From Cantharellus purpuraceus (Eukaryota; Basidiomycota; Agaricomycetes; Cantharellales; Hydnaceae), in the NCBI GenBank assembly GCA_025174535.1, contig JALBUN010000017.1, positions 62,001 through 126,000 on the forward strand: a DNA stretch of 64,000 bases. The letters are read 5' to 3'. Made by a program: the position numbers and the translations under genes. Shown one piece after another: positions 1-14,100 of this stretch (its first letter is position 1; each line of letters starts with the position of its first letter). A model generated the notes under the pieces. That model saw only the letters and a program-made list of their open reading frames with translations, was not told the DNA's origin and searched no databases.

Positions 1-2918
1 CGAGAAGCATACACAGTCAAAACCATGATAACTATGCAAGCGCATCAACATTAAACATAGATAAGGAACCAGGATGACATACGAGATTCGACAATCGCGA
101 ATAATAGGTAGCCCACAAACGCGACCGTACCTATGGGTTTTGACGAAACGCAGTTGAGACTCCTCGGGGTCGGGCTCGGAATAACTATTGGAAGGCAAGA
201 TGATTTCAGTGACGTATGCATCTTTCAGAAGAAAATTGACGTACATCGAATTGATTGGAGGCTAAGTTCGGCGACAAACAGCATAACTAATACTGTCGCA
301 GCCCATGATACAGAAAGGATGATGCCGAAATTTCGTGTTCTTCCCCAGATCGCCCATGTCCTATACACCAACACAGCTGATCGAAAGGAAGGTCAGTACG
401 CATGCAATGAGAAGATTACTAATATACCAACATTCCGCAACAGCCATTCCGCTCACTAATGCCCCTACGATTGACGGTGCGTCAGGTATATTCCATGAAT
501 ATATTAGTGTGGCTCACATATGCTAGCTTCAAAAACGCTTGTACACGCAACAACGGGGGACGCCACTCCTCCATCTATGGACGCTTCAGTATAGACGTAT
601 AATGAGTGATCACGATTGATAACAGACGGTCCATGAAGATGCGCATGCCAATATCCGCGAACGCTGGATACGCGGTCAGGAAGTAGAGTACTTTTCCTAC
701 AGTCCAAGGGGCAGGCCAGATGAAATGTATTTCAAGACCCAAAGTCAGGGTGTGGTCATAGACCTGTCACGAAAATGGTGAGCACTGGCGTCATTACAGG
801 ACATGTGTAGAACGTACCAACATTGCGATGCTGGACGCTGATGCTCATGGTCAGTATTGTCGCAAAAAATGGCAACACTGTTCTTCATACCAGCAAAGTA
901 CTGGAGTTTAATAGTTATTATGAACAAAGCATGGGAGAGGGGGTGAATTTGGCTTACAGTGGCATGTATGTTAGATTTGAGGATTGTAATTACCAATTGA
1001 GTCTCTTCTGACAGAATATTCATCGTCACAGACGAGGAAGAAATCCTGGTGTAAAGTTCTGTAATCAATCCCCAGCATCATATATGTTGAAGTATAAGCA
1101 CATAATCTAAACCGAGATCATTTTGCGTTCCATCAGAGGCTACGCATCTGTTACCAACCCGATGCACAACGTCGCCATGCTGTGCTGTTTAAAAATACTG
1201 GGATGTAAACCAGTGCCCGTGATACGCCACTTGGACCATGATAACTGTCCAACGAGCGTCGAGCGGATCACGGGTGCAGACTCCGACAGCCAATTTTGAA
1301 ACACCGACTGAAATCACTGTAAACGCCGATAATTGCAGCGAAAGGTAAGACGAGCCCTCATGCAGATCAATTTTGAAACATCGACTGAAATATTGTAAAC
1401 GCCGATAACTGTAGCGAAAGGTAAGTAGACTGCTCAGGAGATGGTCGCGGCAGAATGCACCTTGTTGGAAGAGCGGTTCGTACATAGTGATTGCCGCCAG
1501 GGTGGGTAGTCGTGATGCACGAAGTGCCACCCATATGGCATCACAAATTATACAGTAACAACCAACTGCTTTTCAAGGTTAGGGTTAGGCTCTCTGGGTG
1601 TCCTGAAGCCATGAAATCCCCATGGAGATGGAGATAAATAACACCCGCTTGACAGTCGTCGACTATTGCATCATCGTGGACAATGTATCGAAAAATGCCA
1701 ACAGTCTGAATTATGCTTGATAAATTGACTTCTATCTCATTAGTTCAGCCATTGCTTGTTTCTGAAGACAACGCCCAACTGCCACGTCATAGAGCCTCCA
1801 TTTTCAGACTCACTAGTCTCTGCTTGCCAGTCAGCCATCGTTTCCCTTGCAATCCCCCCTATCCAATGCAGAGGAGATTGACAGAAGCCTCTCTTTCACA
1901 TCATGACAGACGTATCTGACTGAAACCCATCCACCTTTAGTCCATGGTTTTCATACTATTTTGCCAAGGCCGCTCGATGTCGTGGCCGGGTACATGCTCT
2001 TGACAGTCTTCCAGGTACATATACGTACTAATATAAAATCAATATACACTCGTACGACTGGTACAGAGGCGGTTTAGCTAGCATACATCAAAATTCTGAA
2101 TTTATTGCCTGAATTGGGCTGCCGCTCAATAGCAGGGGGCATCTTGGCACAGAGTCCAGTACGTCTCTTCAAACAAATTGATTAGACTATATCAGGTATG
2201 TGGGAACCGCAGACTGGTTCCGTGACACGCGTCTTCAGCATTTGCTACAATTAGATCCGTGTTATTGATGGGCAATGCATTATCGACAGACTCTGGAGGT
2301 TCCCGTGACAGGGGAAGATTCACACATGGCCGTTGCCATTGCCCCCGTAGTATACGAAACCTTATATAATATGATTTGCATGCTTTTCAGCTCTCGGGCG
2401 CGAAATTACGTGCCTCTCTTTGACTCCGTCTCATGAAGTTTACGGAGGAGAACCCTACTATTTGATTCAAAATTTTGAAGTGTGTCCTAAAGACCTTATG
2501 GTTAGGAGCACAGGCCCGGCGAGTCTAGACCTAAGGAGCATGTGACTATTTGTAGAAGAAACCGTGAGCGTGTGCCTACCTATACAAATCAATGTCAAAG
2601 CCTAACTTAGAATGGGAGGCTACTGCTTCATCCGGTGCACGATCTTCTAGGACACCACCTCAGCGTGTGATTGTTTGAATAATAATTAAGAGACGTCTCC
2701 TCAACCGGTACAATATGTAGCCTGGACAAGACAATGACTATCGGAACGCTGCCAGTATAATCGAATCTGAGAAGCATGGAAAACACGAGAATAGGAACGG
2801 TCCTTCTTTCAATTGCGTGAGAATTAGACGAGACCCAGGTACCATATATAGATATTACTCAGTTGATATATATGCAAACCTTTGTGCTTCTCCTTGTACT
2901 TCCCTACTTTACCTCTTC
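1..2918. other. No recognisable gene
   Basis: I see no reading frame on either strand with a recognisable domain or a convincing chain of exons. Short open frames overlap on both strands and look like chance. The only structure noticed is the pair of repeats near 1.3-1.4 kb, listed separately. Confidence 0.5.
1290..1425. repeat. Direct repeat, two ~60-bp copies
   Basis: A block of about 60 bp that starts with CAATTTTGAAAC and ends with AGCGAAAGGTAAG occurs at about 1291-1350 and again at about 1367-1424, a period of about 76 bp, with a few substitutions and small indels. No function is evident. Confidence 0.75.
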
Positions 2919-4217
2919 TCACCTAAACGATATCGGGCTAGTGCTGCCTGCTCGGCGAAGAACCAGTTGTCCTCTACCTGCCAGTAGATCCATTCGTCTC
3001 CAAATCTCTTGGCCACCTTCTACAGCGTCCATACTTCCAACTAACCGAAAGATGACACTCTTCAATCCAGTGAAGAGGTCCTTCGATAAAATAGCCTGAA
3101 TACACTCTAAACCCAGCGCTCCAAGCATCTCTGGCCTGTTACACACCAGAACAAAGGTGATTTCTTCGATGTAGCGGGATGCCACCTGTGAGAGTAAAAG
3201 AGGAATCCAGGCATATGAGGTTCGATGAAGGAGAAGGATGCTGTCAAACGTCAGGCTACGCAGGCACGTGTTTGATGACATGAGAGCTGCCTTCTCCAGG
3301 ACTGAAAACGGCGTCAATATACGATGAAAGCCGTCCGCCAAGTGTAACGAACCTTGTAACTCCAGAGGAGACTGTATTGATTGTATGCAAAATGTAAGAT
3401 GCTCGAGAGAAGGTCCGAGGGCGTGGAGAAGCCTCGAAATATGAGGGACAAGACATGTGGAGATGGTAGAATGAGTGATAGTGTTGATAGGCAGGACGCG
3501 ATAGTGCGACAAGATCCAGTCAAGAACGTGAGTAGTCGTATAGTTCAAAGATACACGCCGCAAACGCGAATGCGAGTCGGTGTACGACTTGAAAACGCTC
3601 TCCCAGTGACTCGTTTCATCCACTGACCCATTCCACCAGATGCGACCGAAGTCCAGACTTTCGATGAGGGGATGCGCGACAATGAGAGCGGCAAAGTCTC
3701 GGAATCTGCCAAAGGTCACCGAGGATAGGTGTATCTCCATGAGGGAGGGAAAATGGTGAATGAGTGCCGATAGAACGTTGGGGTTGGCATGGACTAGTGA
3801 CACATTATCGACCCGAAGAGACCTCAGCCTTGTCAATTTCGGAGCAATTATAGGCAAGACCGTGTCCAGGTAGTATAACTTGGTGTATATATGGGATGCA
3901 TCCCCTTTAATATTTAAATATTTTACGTAGTGCGAGATGTGCGGCCCAGTCTTTAGGAGCCTGACGAAGGCGTTGGCATGGTCAGGACCGGAAAGCAGAA
4001 CATCATGAAAGATGTGAAAACGTGCGCCAGGTAACCATTCACGGGATGTGAGACAACACACTTTGAGAGAGGGTATATCATCATGAAGGTGGTCGATGAC
4101 TTGGTCGATCAGTTCTGCTGGAAGTACGGATTTCGCCGCTGTACTAGTAGACAGAATGTCGTGTCGGATGGTCTTTAAATACTCAAAAATGAGATGGAAC
4201 ACTCACGGTGAAGACAT
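2919..4217 (-). CDS. F-box protein with LRR-like repeats
   Basis: Two exons. The start ATG lies at 4217. An 11-nt first exon ends at 4207, followed by a 63-bp intron with a GTGAGT donor and CTAG acceptor, and exon 2 runs 4143-2919. The spliced length divides by three and gives 411 aa. An ATG inside the intron at 4202 is also open, but the spliced start MSSPTAAKSVLPAELIDQ puts a typical basidiomycete F-box core (LPAELIDQVIDHL) at residues about 10-40. The rest is leucine-rich with spaced segments such as LRSLRVDNVSL, resembling degenerate leucine-rich repeats. F-box proteins of this kind usually bind Skp1 in SCF ubiquitin ligases and use the C-terminal part to bind targets; here that role is inferred from the family. 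The target is unknown. These genes form large, fast-evolving families in Agaricomycetes. No lesion is seen. Confidence 0.8.
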
Positions 4218-6643
4218 TGTGCAATGGTTGTGATAATAGAGCGGGAGTCAGGTTTGACCATGACGGTAGTCTATTTAAGGGGTTTAGGAGTCTCAAATTC
4301 ACAGGCGCTACTCAGATTGGGCGGAGCCTCAAATGAGTGATGGCAATGGAACATCGTTACAGTGCCTACCGGTGTAGTCCTGTGTAGCCTGACCCCTGGC
4401 CCTTGAAATAGCGGCAAGGCCGTCACACCCTGATTGATCGGAGACATGTACGTGCCTAACGCGATCCGAAGTCTGGCTCCACTGACGCAAAAGATCTGCT
4501 CAGGTTCATGTGAACCTACAAGTCATCAAAGGACATTGCATGCCTTCATACGAGTCATGCAGGCATCGAGTGATATCCACGTCTGAAACTTGAACTTACA
4601 TCAGATGCTAGTTAGTCTCATGATGCAGTGCCAGCGAACAGCTCGTCATTGATACACCTGACAAGCGCTTATCACAGCTGCCACCGCTGGCCATCCCACC
4701 CGAAACGGTCTGGAATGGTTATACGTACACCGAGATGTGTCGCGGATTGCTCATAAAGCCTGTACGTGTTTTCTTTAAAGGCATGAACCATTAACAATTC
4801 ACTGAATTCAATGGCAATACATATAACATTGCCAGATCCGGGGCAAAAACTGGAACCGCAAGATCTTGTATATATACGGAGGTCGATCGAGGTATCGGCG
4901 TCGATTTGGGTAAGTTTAACAAATAGCAAAGTGGAAATCCAGCTTGATGAACGCTGTGACTGGATCAACGGCATTCCACGGTTCGAGAACGTCATTTTCC
5001 ATCGGCAGCATTCATCTCCGGACAACTACAAGTTCCGGGCAGCCGGACTCGGATGTGATTGGGTAAATGATAGACTTGGAAAGCAGAACCAAGCGAAAGC
5101 TGTTCCATAACAGGAATGGGCCAAGGGTTGTTAAGTTGTGAGAAGAGTTATGATACAGAGTTGAAAAGTATGCGCACAGCCTTAGCAGCAGTGGTTCTCT
5201 ACCTCATGCAATTCAGGGTAATAGATGTCCTTGCAGAATGAACTATATCGGTATCGAAATCTACGGGGGTGCCGCACACTCATTGACATTATGACCCATG
5301 TGGGGTAGAACAATACGTTGTAGTTGAATAACCTACTAGATGCAACTCAAATTCTCTATCTCGACGATCCAGTCGAACAGGATGGTTAAATAGGGGACCG
5401 GGATGGTGAGGGAATGTTAGTCCCCAAAGCATACACAAGTCATGCGACAGGATGCTGACCAGCACAGCAGGATCGGACAAACAAGGCTAGCCAATGGCCC
5501 GCTCAGGTGGTATCCAAAGCAAATATTTGACCCTATGACAATGCCTTGGTCACAAGGTGCGTTTTGACAGTGAAAGCGCCTCGAGTTGAGGTGAACGGGA
5601 GTCAGAGTTCCAATGACGACAATACCTGCGCCGGTACCCCACACCACAGCCCGGGCCGTGGCCACACTTTTGTAGAAATTTGTACAGTGTAATCTCAGTC
5701 GATATGTGATGTACGCGACTGACCAGGGGATTTATACCTGTACAGTGTAATTTGTACAACGTAGTAGTACATGAGTAACTTGACACTAAGGTGACAAAGA
5801 ACATTACTCCTTACCTCAGTCGATATGTGGTATACACGACTCAGGGAAGGAGGAATGACCGACGGCAATCCTCAAGTATGTCCGTTAGCGTAGGGAATGG
5901 AAGCTACCGAATCCGTGTGGACTAAATATAACTGGGGGTGGACTATGAAGCCCGCGTTATCCCATTTGGTTAACGTACTGTAATATGTGGACGCGTCCCA
6001 CATTCCAACAACTTTGATGCTCCAAAAGTTGCCTTGATATGACTGTCCAAGTACCTGCCCTGAGCCCCACATAACACAGATTATCTCACCAGCATGACAT
6101 TTTCTGAAGCGTTGGGATTATCCATATAGCTCCAAGCAGGCTTTAAAAACCAATATTTGCGATGCTTTTTTCTGGCTGCTGACAACATAATCTGACTGAA
6201 CGCCCCAGACATCAGTCAAGCTATGAAAGAAATAGTGTGCATGTTTGGTTTGTTCAGGGTTATTTCGAGAATTGGAAGGCCACAAAGCGATCATTTGTTC
6301 ATGGTTAGCAGATGGACCGAAAGGGTACTGAAGGCAGCATAATTAGAGAGTCATGAAAGGCAGAGTCAGCTACGTCTTAAACACAAAGCAGGACTGGGAA
6401 CAGGGCGCACGGGGTGCAGTTAGCTAGTTACCAAAGGCGCTAGGCGCTCCTACGTAGTTGAGTGAAATATACGCATTAGGGTTACAGTGACATATCGTTA
6501 TAGAGGAATGATATATCAACGTCTGTTCCTTTCCTGATAATTAGCAAGTTTACATCGATTATGATCCTCGTCCCCGTTTGATACACCAGAGCCTCACATT
6601 TATACCATCTGTTCAGAACTACTCTATATACCTCATACATACA
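4218..6643. other. No convincing gene
   Basis: Overlapping short frames lie on both strands around 4.7-5.1 kb and 5.3-5.8 kb. None has a domain I recognise, and none extends by plausible splicing. The hairpin-bearing repeat at 5.69-5.85 kb is listed separately. Confidence 0.45.
5693..5846. repeat. Two copies of a hairpin-forming motif
   Basis: The string CTCAGTCGATATGTG occurs at about 5694 and about 5816. In each copy it is followed about ten bases later by CGACT, so each copy can fold with CAGTCG or AGTCG pairing to CGACTG or CGACT. The function is unknown; it may be the remains of a small element. Confidence 0.55.
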
Positions 6644-9600
6644 TCATCCGACCCGGTTAGCTCCAGTAACAAAATCCATTTCATTCACTACTCACAAAAT
6701 AAAACCATCAGAATCAGTTCTATAGGACAAAACACAAGATGACGCACAGGGAACAATCCGCGTCTTGTAGATCCATTTGTAACCAAAATACAACCTACAT
6801 CCCCCACACCCAAATAAGTCACTCAGGCATATCATAATCAGGGAGCACGCATGACTGGGGCTCGAGGGACACGCACACAAGGAAAAATGGAACTCCAAAA
6901 TAGCTTGTGACGAAGCCTGCCCGGTCCCACTGTCCATGGAGAAAGACTTGCCAGTTTGCGAAGAAGAGGATGATGACCGACCAGCTGGCAGATCATATAA
7001 TAAGTTGAGGCGAGATGGGAACCAAGATGGGCAGGATAGGAGTGGAGTGTGTTAGACGCCGAGTGAAAGGCAGCGGAGATCACCCACAAGAGACCGTACC
7101 ACGCCGCATACGGCTGAAAGCGGCTTCTGTATGGTAGGATGGATGGGGAAAGACCTTGAGCCTATGGTAACAACCCTGAGCGTCTTCTCCGGAATGTAAC
7201 CAATCAGACATACAGCGAGTCCACGGCGAAACCTGATCCCAGTCGCGAGCATGACATACAATAGACCGACAGAAGTTAGAGAAATTGAACAAGGGGTGAG
7301 ATGGAACACGCGCGCCTAATGGCCGTGATACAAAGGCATATCCAGTTAAGCATCCCCGCCGCCGACGTCATGTTTGCGAGCCACCCGAAGACGGTCGAGG
7401 CACCAGACGAAACTACGACGTAGCCCATGTGATAGGGTTGAAAGTGGCCCGGAGCACATTTCTAAGAAACACAATTTTGGTAGATGGGAGGCACCTACCA
7501 GCCATGTATCCTAACAGCCCAATCTGAGCGTCGGGTAAATTTGACATGTGAATAGTCAACCCTCACACCACGGAAAAGTGACATACAGAGGAACATGCTA
7601 TAAGGGATGTCCAAGGCGATCCGTGCCTATTTGTCTGTAACACAGCACAGCATAACAATCATCAGCACAATACGCCACAGATCCTCCCTCGTCGCGCGTG
7701 CCGACTCCTTCACGCCAAGCCGTCCTCCACAGCCCTTCGACCACAGCTCACACAATCAGTCTACTCACCTTTGCGAACACTTTCGGCGCCTTTCCGGTCT
7801 TGGCCAATGAATAGAGAACCCGGCTGGCGATATAAAGGTCGGAGGACCCTGCGGACCATGCTGATGCTGCATGCGTACATACATGTCAGAGTTATGAGTG
7901 ATATGAGAAGGATATATTGGGGACGGGTGAGGAAGACAAACAAAGGGACATGACAAGTCGGGAAAAGAGGAATACCCCACTCACTTAGGACACACGCATT
8001 GATGATGGACGGCAGAGTCTTAATCCCTGAAATCCTAATTGCTATGACCCATGCGCTCGACGCGGCTGTACCCCCGCCAGTTGTCAGGGAGGGATTGTTG
8101 GAGGGACAAATGAGGCCGAGGATCTGCAGCAGGATAGATCGCAAAGAAGAACGAATAACGTCGAGGGTGTCAAGGCAGGGCTTACGAATGCGCCGAGGCT
8201 GATGCGAGATTATTGGAATGGTTGAAGGTGAGAGAAAGGTAAAGCGCTTCTGACAGGAAATCTCGACTCACACATAAAACACCAAAATCCGCACCCAGAC
8301 GCCTCTTATAGCCCTCGGTATCGTGCGCGTGGGGTCTTTGGACTCGGCAGTCGTGAGGCCTACGATTTCGGTACCGAGCTAGTTGAGTGAAGGTTATTCA
8401 AAATAGGCAAGGCAGCACGTATCCACCAGATTAGCGTCTATAACCAGCACATGGCATATATATATGACATACAAAGGAATACGCGGCCTGGATGAGCGTC
8501 GACCAAAAGGCGAGCTAGGTCAGGCACCCCCAAGTAAACGTAATCGGTGAGCATATTGACGAGAAAGGTCAACCGTGAAGGAAAAGAAGAAAACAGAAGA
8601 CACAACTCACAAATCGACCTTTCGTCCCCTCAATACCCAAAAACTGGGGAAACGGACCAGGATTGTGCTATAGACACATTCAATGTCTCATGGTAGTTGG
8701 CTGAATCTAGCAGACTCGCCCAGTAGCGGAAGCCACGACGGTCGCGATCTAAGAGAGAAAAGTCATAATCAATGATTGAAATAGCGAAAGGGGAAAGAGG
8801 AGAGTGCCTGGAGCACCCCCAAGATCAATGACCAGTCCGAGAATAATCAACCCTGTTCACGATACCACGGTTAAACAGTCAACATAAAGCCAAGTAGAGC
8901 GCGCAATGACCGATTATTGTTATCACTTTAATCGAGGCTGTGTTTCATGTCAGCAAACGAGGGTTGGGATAATACAGATCATGCCCATGACATGGAGGGT
9001 ATAACGCACCGAACCAGAATTCACACTAAATTTGGAGATGAAGTGGATAAATTAGATAGAAGTGGTCAAAGTAAATGGAAGGAAAAGGCAAAGAAAGAGT
9101 CGTACCTCGCCGAAAACACCGGGACCTAGGAAATTGATGATGATCACAACAGCCTGTCGAGATGGATTTATAACTATCACTCGAATAGACGTGTAGGTGC
9201 GTACGAGACACATGGTGATCCATGCTGCATCCTGAGCAAGAACAGCGTCGAGATGGTGAGCGGCACAGAGTAGAACCACATAAAACACGAACATTGATGT
9301 TAGCATTCCAATCTACATGTGATCACCATCAACAGGATAAGAGATAACATCACGCTATACATACAATTGATGAGGACAGCTGCCGCTGAGATTTCCGCTG
9401 AAAGATCAGGTACGCGATGATTCGTTAATGTCTGGCGGTATAGTAACAAAAGTGCGCACTCACCAGGTAGCGTAATAGCGCCAAAGTACCAGTAATTCCA
9501 CCCCATGGCCTGGGGGGTACAAGTCGCCATGAGGTGGTAAATGCGTAATAAGACACACGTACGAATTCCATAGCGGGGTCAACGAAGCGGGAGGCGAGTG

Positions 9601-10277
9601 ATATATGTCCACCAGGTACAGGTCTACCAAGAGCACTGTCGTCTCACCGCACACGCTAAAACGGCCCCAAAAAAAAAAAACGACACGAACAAAAATGTCA
9701 CGAGCTCCCCAAGCGAGAGCATCACTGCATACACCAATAACACCAAAGTAAGCCTCACCCACATGGATTTGAAACCGGGACTTGACACAACGAAACAAAC
9801 AACTTACCACAAACGCATACCGTGGAAAACGCCGCATACCCAAAGAGCAGTCCACCGGGACCACCCTGTGCCAACGTCTCCGCCGTCCTTAGGAATAACC
9901 CTGAAAACGTCAAACCCTCTCCACACGCAAGCACACAGAAAAAAAAAAAAAAACCAACACGCACCAGTCCCAATAACGCCACCTATACGCACACCCCACC
10001 AAAAACGCTCAAAACATCACCAACCGCACAAATACAACAATTAAAAAGCGGACAAAAACACCCAAAACGCACCGATGGCGATCATCTGTATATGTCGACT
10101 CTGCAACGCGCGCTGCAACCCCGGTCCACTCCCCGCCGCCAAGGAAACCATGCCGCCACTCTCCCTGGCACCCGTGAAACCACCCCCTGGCGTATCAGCA
10201 TCGTTGCGTCCTCCTTCCTCATCGACCTCCGTCTTCTCCACGAGGGCCGACACCGGACTCAATTTGCTGCTGCTCAT
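6644..10277 (-). CDS. Amino-acid permease (APC/YAT family), ~28 exons
   Basis: Integral membrane transporter of the fungal amino-acid permease family. I traced it by splicing from the ATG at 10277 to the TGA at 6644-6646. In order, the exons give a hydrophilic N-terminus ending RHIQMIAIG, then [137 protein letters not shown], a serine/glycine loop, [48 protein letters not shown], and a short tail ending TGANRVG. Donors and acceptors fit at nearly every junction and no frameshift was found. It is more diverged than the tandem pair at 20-27 kb but shares their intron positions. The substrate cannot be read from sequence. Several introns carry long T-tracts in the sense direction. Confidence 0.88.
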
Positions 10278-11141
10278 GTCGAACGCGGACACAGGATGAT
10301 AAAAGTACAGGTGCAGGTGCAGGTGCAAAAAAAAAAAAAAACAGCAAAAGAACCCAAAGCCCGCGTTTGCTTTCAATCTCGAATATTAATAACTGGCCTC
10401 CGACTTTTGCCTCCGACGGCTGTAATTCAAATGGAGCAAGATCAAATAATGGATGGGCCCAATAAGGCCTGATGCAAACAAATCTAGTGTGAAAAGGGTG
10501 CAAAGTGATCATGGGATTAACGGCTATCAAGGGTATTATTGAAATGCAGCAACCTGCTGCTTATCACACCTTTCATGACCTGCCACGTGGTGGTCACTTT
10601 GTAATCGTCAACTGACTGTGTGCACCAAAGCCCCACCGCACACATCAACGACGACAAAGATATACCACAACCCAGGCTAAAACATTTGTAAAGATACTCT
10701 CTTCAATCAAATCATTCTCTCGGATATACCATACACCACCCCATAGTCAAGAAATCTGGAGAATAGGAAAGTGGGGGAGAGAACACGTAGAAAAAAAAAA
10801 AAAAACACAATCCCGGTGTGCAGGTAAGTAAACAAGTATATTTGCCAGATGAGATTCGACCTTCCCCCAATCGGGTATCCATCAGCATCATCTGCGTGGC
10901 GTGTCGGATCAGTGTTGGTTGCAGAAGGGGGTGTGGAGCGTGGGCATTGCGTTGTGGTTTCGCAAGCGTGTAAAAGGACGGGTAAGGAGAACAAGGGATA
11001 TGGCAGGTGTGAGGGTGAGGAATATGTGACGAGCACTTGTGGTCCATGGTGACGAGAAAAGGGGGGGAAAAAAAACTATGCCACAATCAATCTGTCGATT
11101 TTTGTCATATCTAGCGTCCCGGGTATGCGCAGCACGTATCA
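10278..11141. other. Intergenic region between permease and CHS7
   Basis: This is the upstream region of the permease and the downstream region of CHS7, both on the minus strand. It contains A-tracts on the plus strand near 10328 and 10792 and a short run of G then A near 11065. No gene is seen. Confidence 0.5.
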
Positions 11142-14100
11142 TTAATTGCCGTAATACACAGCTTCGTCGTCCCAGGTTTCTATATCAACGCAAAGCTCAC
11201 ATGAGCAGGGTGCCCAACACAAAGCGAGTGTGATGTCGCACCTTCGGTAATACTCCGCCATGCCATAACAAGGGCGCCTACAGCTGCCGTCTCGAGGAGT
11301 GTGGCGATGAACGACCCGTCTACCTTTGAATTAGAGCCGTTGCAAATCACCTATGCATTTCAGATGAGCTGTCGTGGAGGAATGGAGGACGTGGAGGGAT
11401 GGAGGACGGAAGAAAACGGCACACTGAACAACTCACCTTCGACAACAAGAAATAAGCCAACTGTGACAAAACAAAGAGGATCGCAGCGAGGATATAGTAC
11501 CCTGCATGAATAAAGTTGCGGGTCAGTTAATCATTAGGAACCGAGGCGGTACTCACACAATGGCCGAACCTCCCGCAACACTCCGAGCACGACGTACGCC
11601 ATCAGAACAAAATATAACAGCGCGGCACTGCAGCATGACGCAAATTGAAAGTCAGCATCTATACCGCCATCCAACCCTAAGGGTCCCAAATAGTAAACTA
11701 TACTAAACAAAGAAAAAATAGCCTCATCCAGGAACGTCCGACGCCGATCCCGACACAACACAAGCCCTACTCTAGAGCGCATTAAAAAAAAAAAAATTGT
11801 ACTCACGCGCCCGGCCAAATACTTGTCAACACAAATAACGGGGTGCTATGCAGCGCCGCGGGAGGCTGCGAGGGTCCGAACGTGTGTGTGACTGTTAGCG
11901 CCACGTCGAATGAGATATAGGTCGTGACAGCGAAGAACGCGAGAGTGAAGAACGTGAAGGGCTGGGGGGATTTGAGGGTCATTCATTATAGCGGAGATGA
12001 GGTTGGTAGGGAGATGAGATGGACGGGAAAAACGTGAGGAGATCAGAGTGTGAAATTTGATATTAATGGAGAGATGAGAAATGAGATAGACGACGCAGAT
12101 GACAGACGGCGAGAATGATATCAGGACCGACGGATACAACGGTCGAAGGCGATAAAAGAAAATAAGAAGCAAGGGCGTCAGACGGCAGGATAATAAAACA
12201 AGACAGTTACAAACGTACGATCAAAGAACTAAGCGTGCCGTCCTCGACGACCTGCATCGATATGAGGGCATTGCCTGGAAAAGGAGAATAAAGGTTAGCC
12301 TCAGCATACAGAATGTGCATCCGAAAGGGGGGAGTGTGTGCAAATGACGAAAGAAGGGGTGCGGGAGGGGGAGGAATAAAATTTCAAAAGTAAAGCGGAG
12401 TGACGTCGGGTTAGCCAGCGAGCCATGGGGAAAATAGCGAAGACAACAGTCCAAGGACATCCGCCCACGTGTAGGACTGGGCAATAGCAAGCAGCCAGAG
12501 CACTCTCCATGGACCATCTTCCAACTACAGCTCCACCACAGCTCTATATCCCAAGCCACCATCCACCCATCATCTTCTACGACAACTCTCACACCATAAT
12601 CTCACAATGCTAGGCCCCCCCAGTACAAGCCCTCACCCGTACACCCCCACCGAACCACCCACCTTTCCCGCCAACTATAATTGTCGCGGAAAAACTGGAT
12701 GTTGCAGGGGACAACATGAAAGGCCAAATGAAAGAGAGACAAAGGAGACAGTCGCGAGGAACAATGCCACGCGATGCAGCGAATGAGCCACCAACACCCA
12801 GACGGTATCGTTGATCCCTCCTAGCACGAGGTTCATTGATAAAACACCAGCAAACATGACGAAACTGGATAGCCAATAGAACAATCAAGACGCTGTGCGT
12901 GCCGTCCCCTTGTGGTTAGGAGCAGGATCGTCGATAAGAGGTACAGAACCCTCGATGCCCAACAATGGTCCTCAAGAAAGAAGGGACAAGTGCGGCAAGT
13001 CATCACCCCAGCACACCATTTTCTCTCCCTTCATAGCTGCAATTGCAAACCAACGAGGCATGGGACGGGAAACGATGGCCAAAAACTTGGCGCCCCAAAA
13101 ACGGTGGTCGATACAGAGCAGCAGCGTCGACGTCGATTCGGTCTCCACCGTGGCGGTGTGTAGCGCGTGCATGTGACGTGCCCGTACAAGGAAGGGGGAG
13201 AATGAGGCAATATATGCCCGGGTGGCAGCTAACAGACGTCTAACCCTTGGCAGATGAGGATGGCAAACAGAGAACCAGACATGGTTCGCCGACGCACGCC
13301 CCCCCCTACTAAGCCGCTTCAACGTCCCAAGCTCCAACCCTCGCAGTCGCATCGCCCTCATTGCCCATAGCTTCCAAGACAGGGACCAAATCGCAGTAGA
13401 GAGGGTGTCCTGGTCGACGATTCATAGAAAAGCATCGTCCTTTATAATCTCCAGAAATGAAAGAGGGCACGAGTATGTGGCGTGTAGTGTGTGAGGCGTG
13501 GTGTATGCACGGCGAGGGTGCCAAAGCAAACAAACGAGAACAGCATGAGGGCCTATGAGGGCCTGGATTCCCCGGTTCCCAGCATCACGCGCACACGTGC
13601 CTGCGTGCATACTCCCAACTCCGCATCGGAGCTCTCCTCCGGACGCGGGCCGGTACCTGCCGCGCCATAGGCAATGGGCCACGGGCACAGGCGTCATCGA
13701 CAGCGCCGCCAGAGCGACACAGCGTGTGGACCCACAGCCTGAAAGTACTGCCACGCCCACCCGCACCTGCACCGGCACCCCGCATCGGCCACGTCATCCA
13801 CGAGCAGGCTTCCTTCCTTCCGCTTCTCAAGATGGCAGCCCCCAGCACTTGCGTCCCACGCCGTGTCCCTGCCCTGTTCTTTCTAATCGCGGGTGTGGAT
13901 AGGGTGTGTAGGGTATGCTCCATAGAACTAGGGATGGCAGTCGAGGGGTATCCCATGGTGTGATAGTCGGTGAAGAAAGGAAAACAAGGAACAAAAGGGC
14001 TCACAAAAAATAACGACAAAGGAAAACAAGGGGCAAAGGGAGCACGACACTCACCCAACAAACACCAAAACAGCGCAGCTACGATGCCCGCATGGACCGC

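Noticed and set aside
4672..5110. Overlapping frames of 99 and 117 codons on opposite strands
   Set aside because: No domain recognised, no supporting splice pattern, and each is the shadow of the other. Not enough to call a gene.
9700..9735. Possible frameshift in the minus-strand permease at LGELVTFL
   Set aside because: On re-reading the reverse complement (ATGCTCTCGCTTGGG) the frame is intact.
10041..10472. Long overlapping frames around the permease start
   Set aside because: They are shadows of the N-terminal exon and leader of the minus-strand permease, extended by the A-tract.
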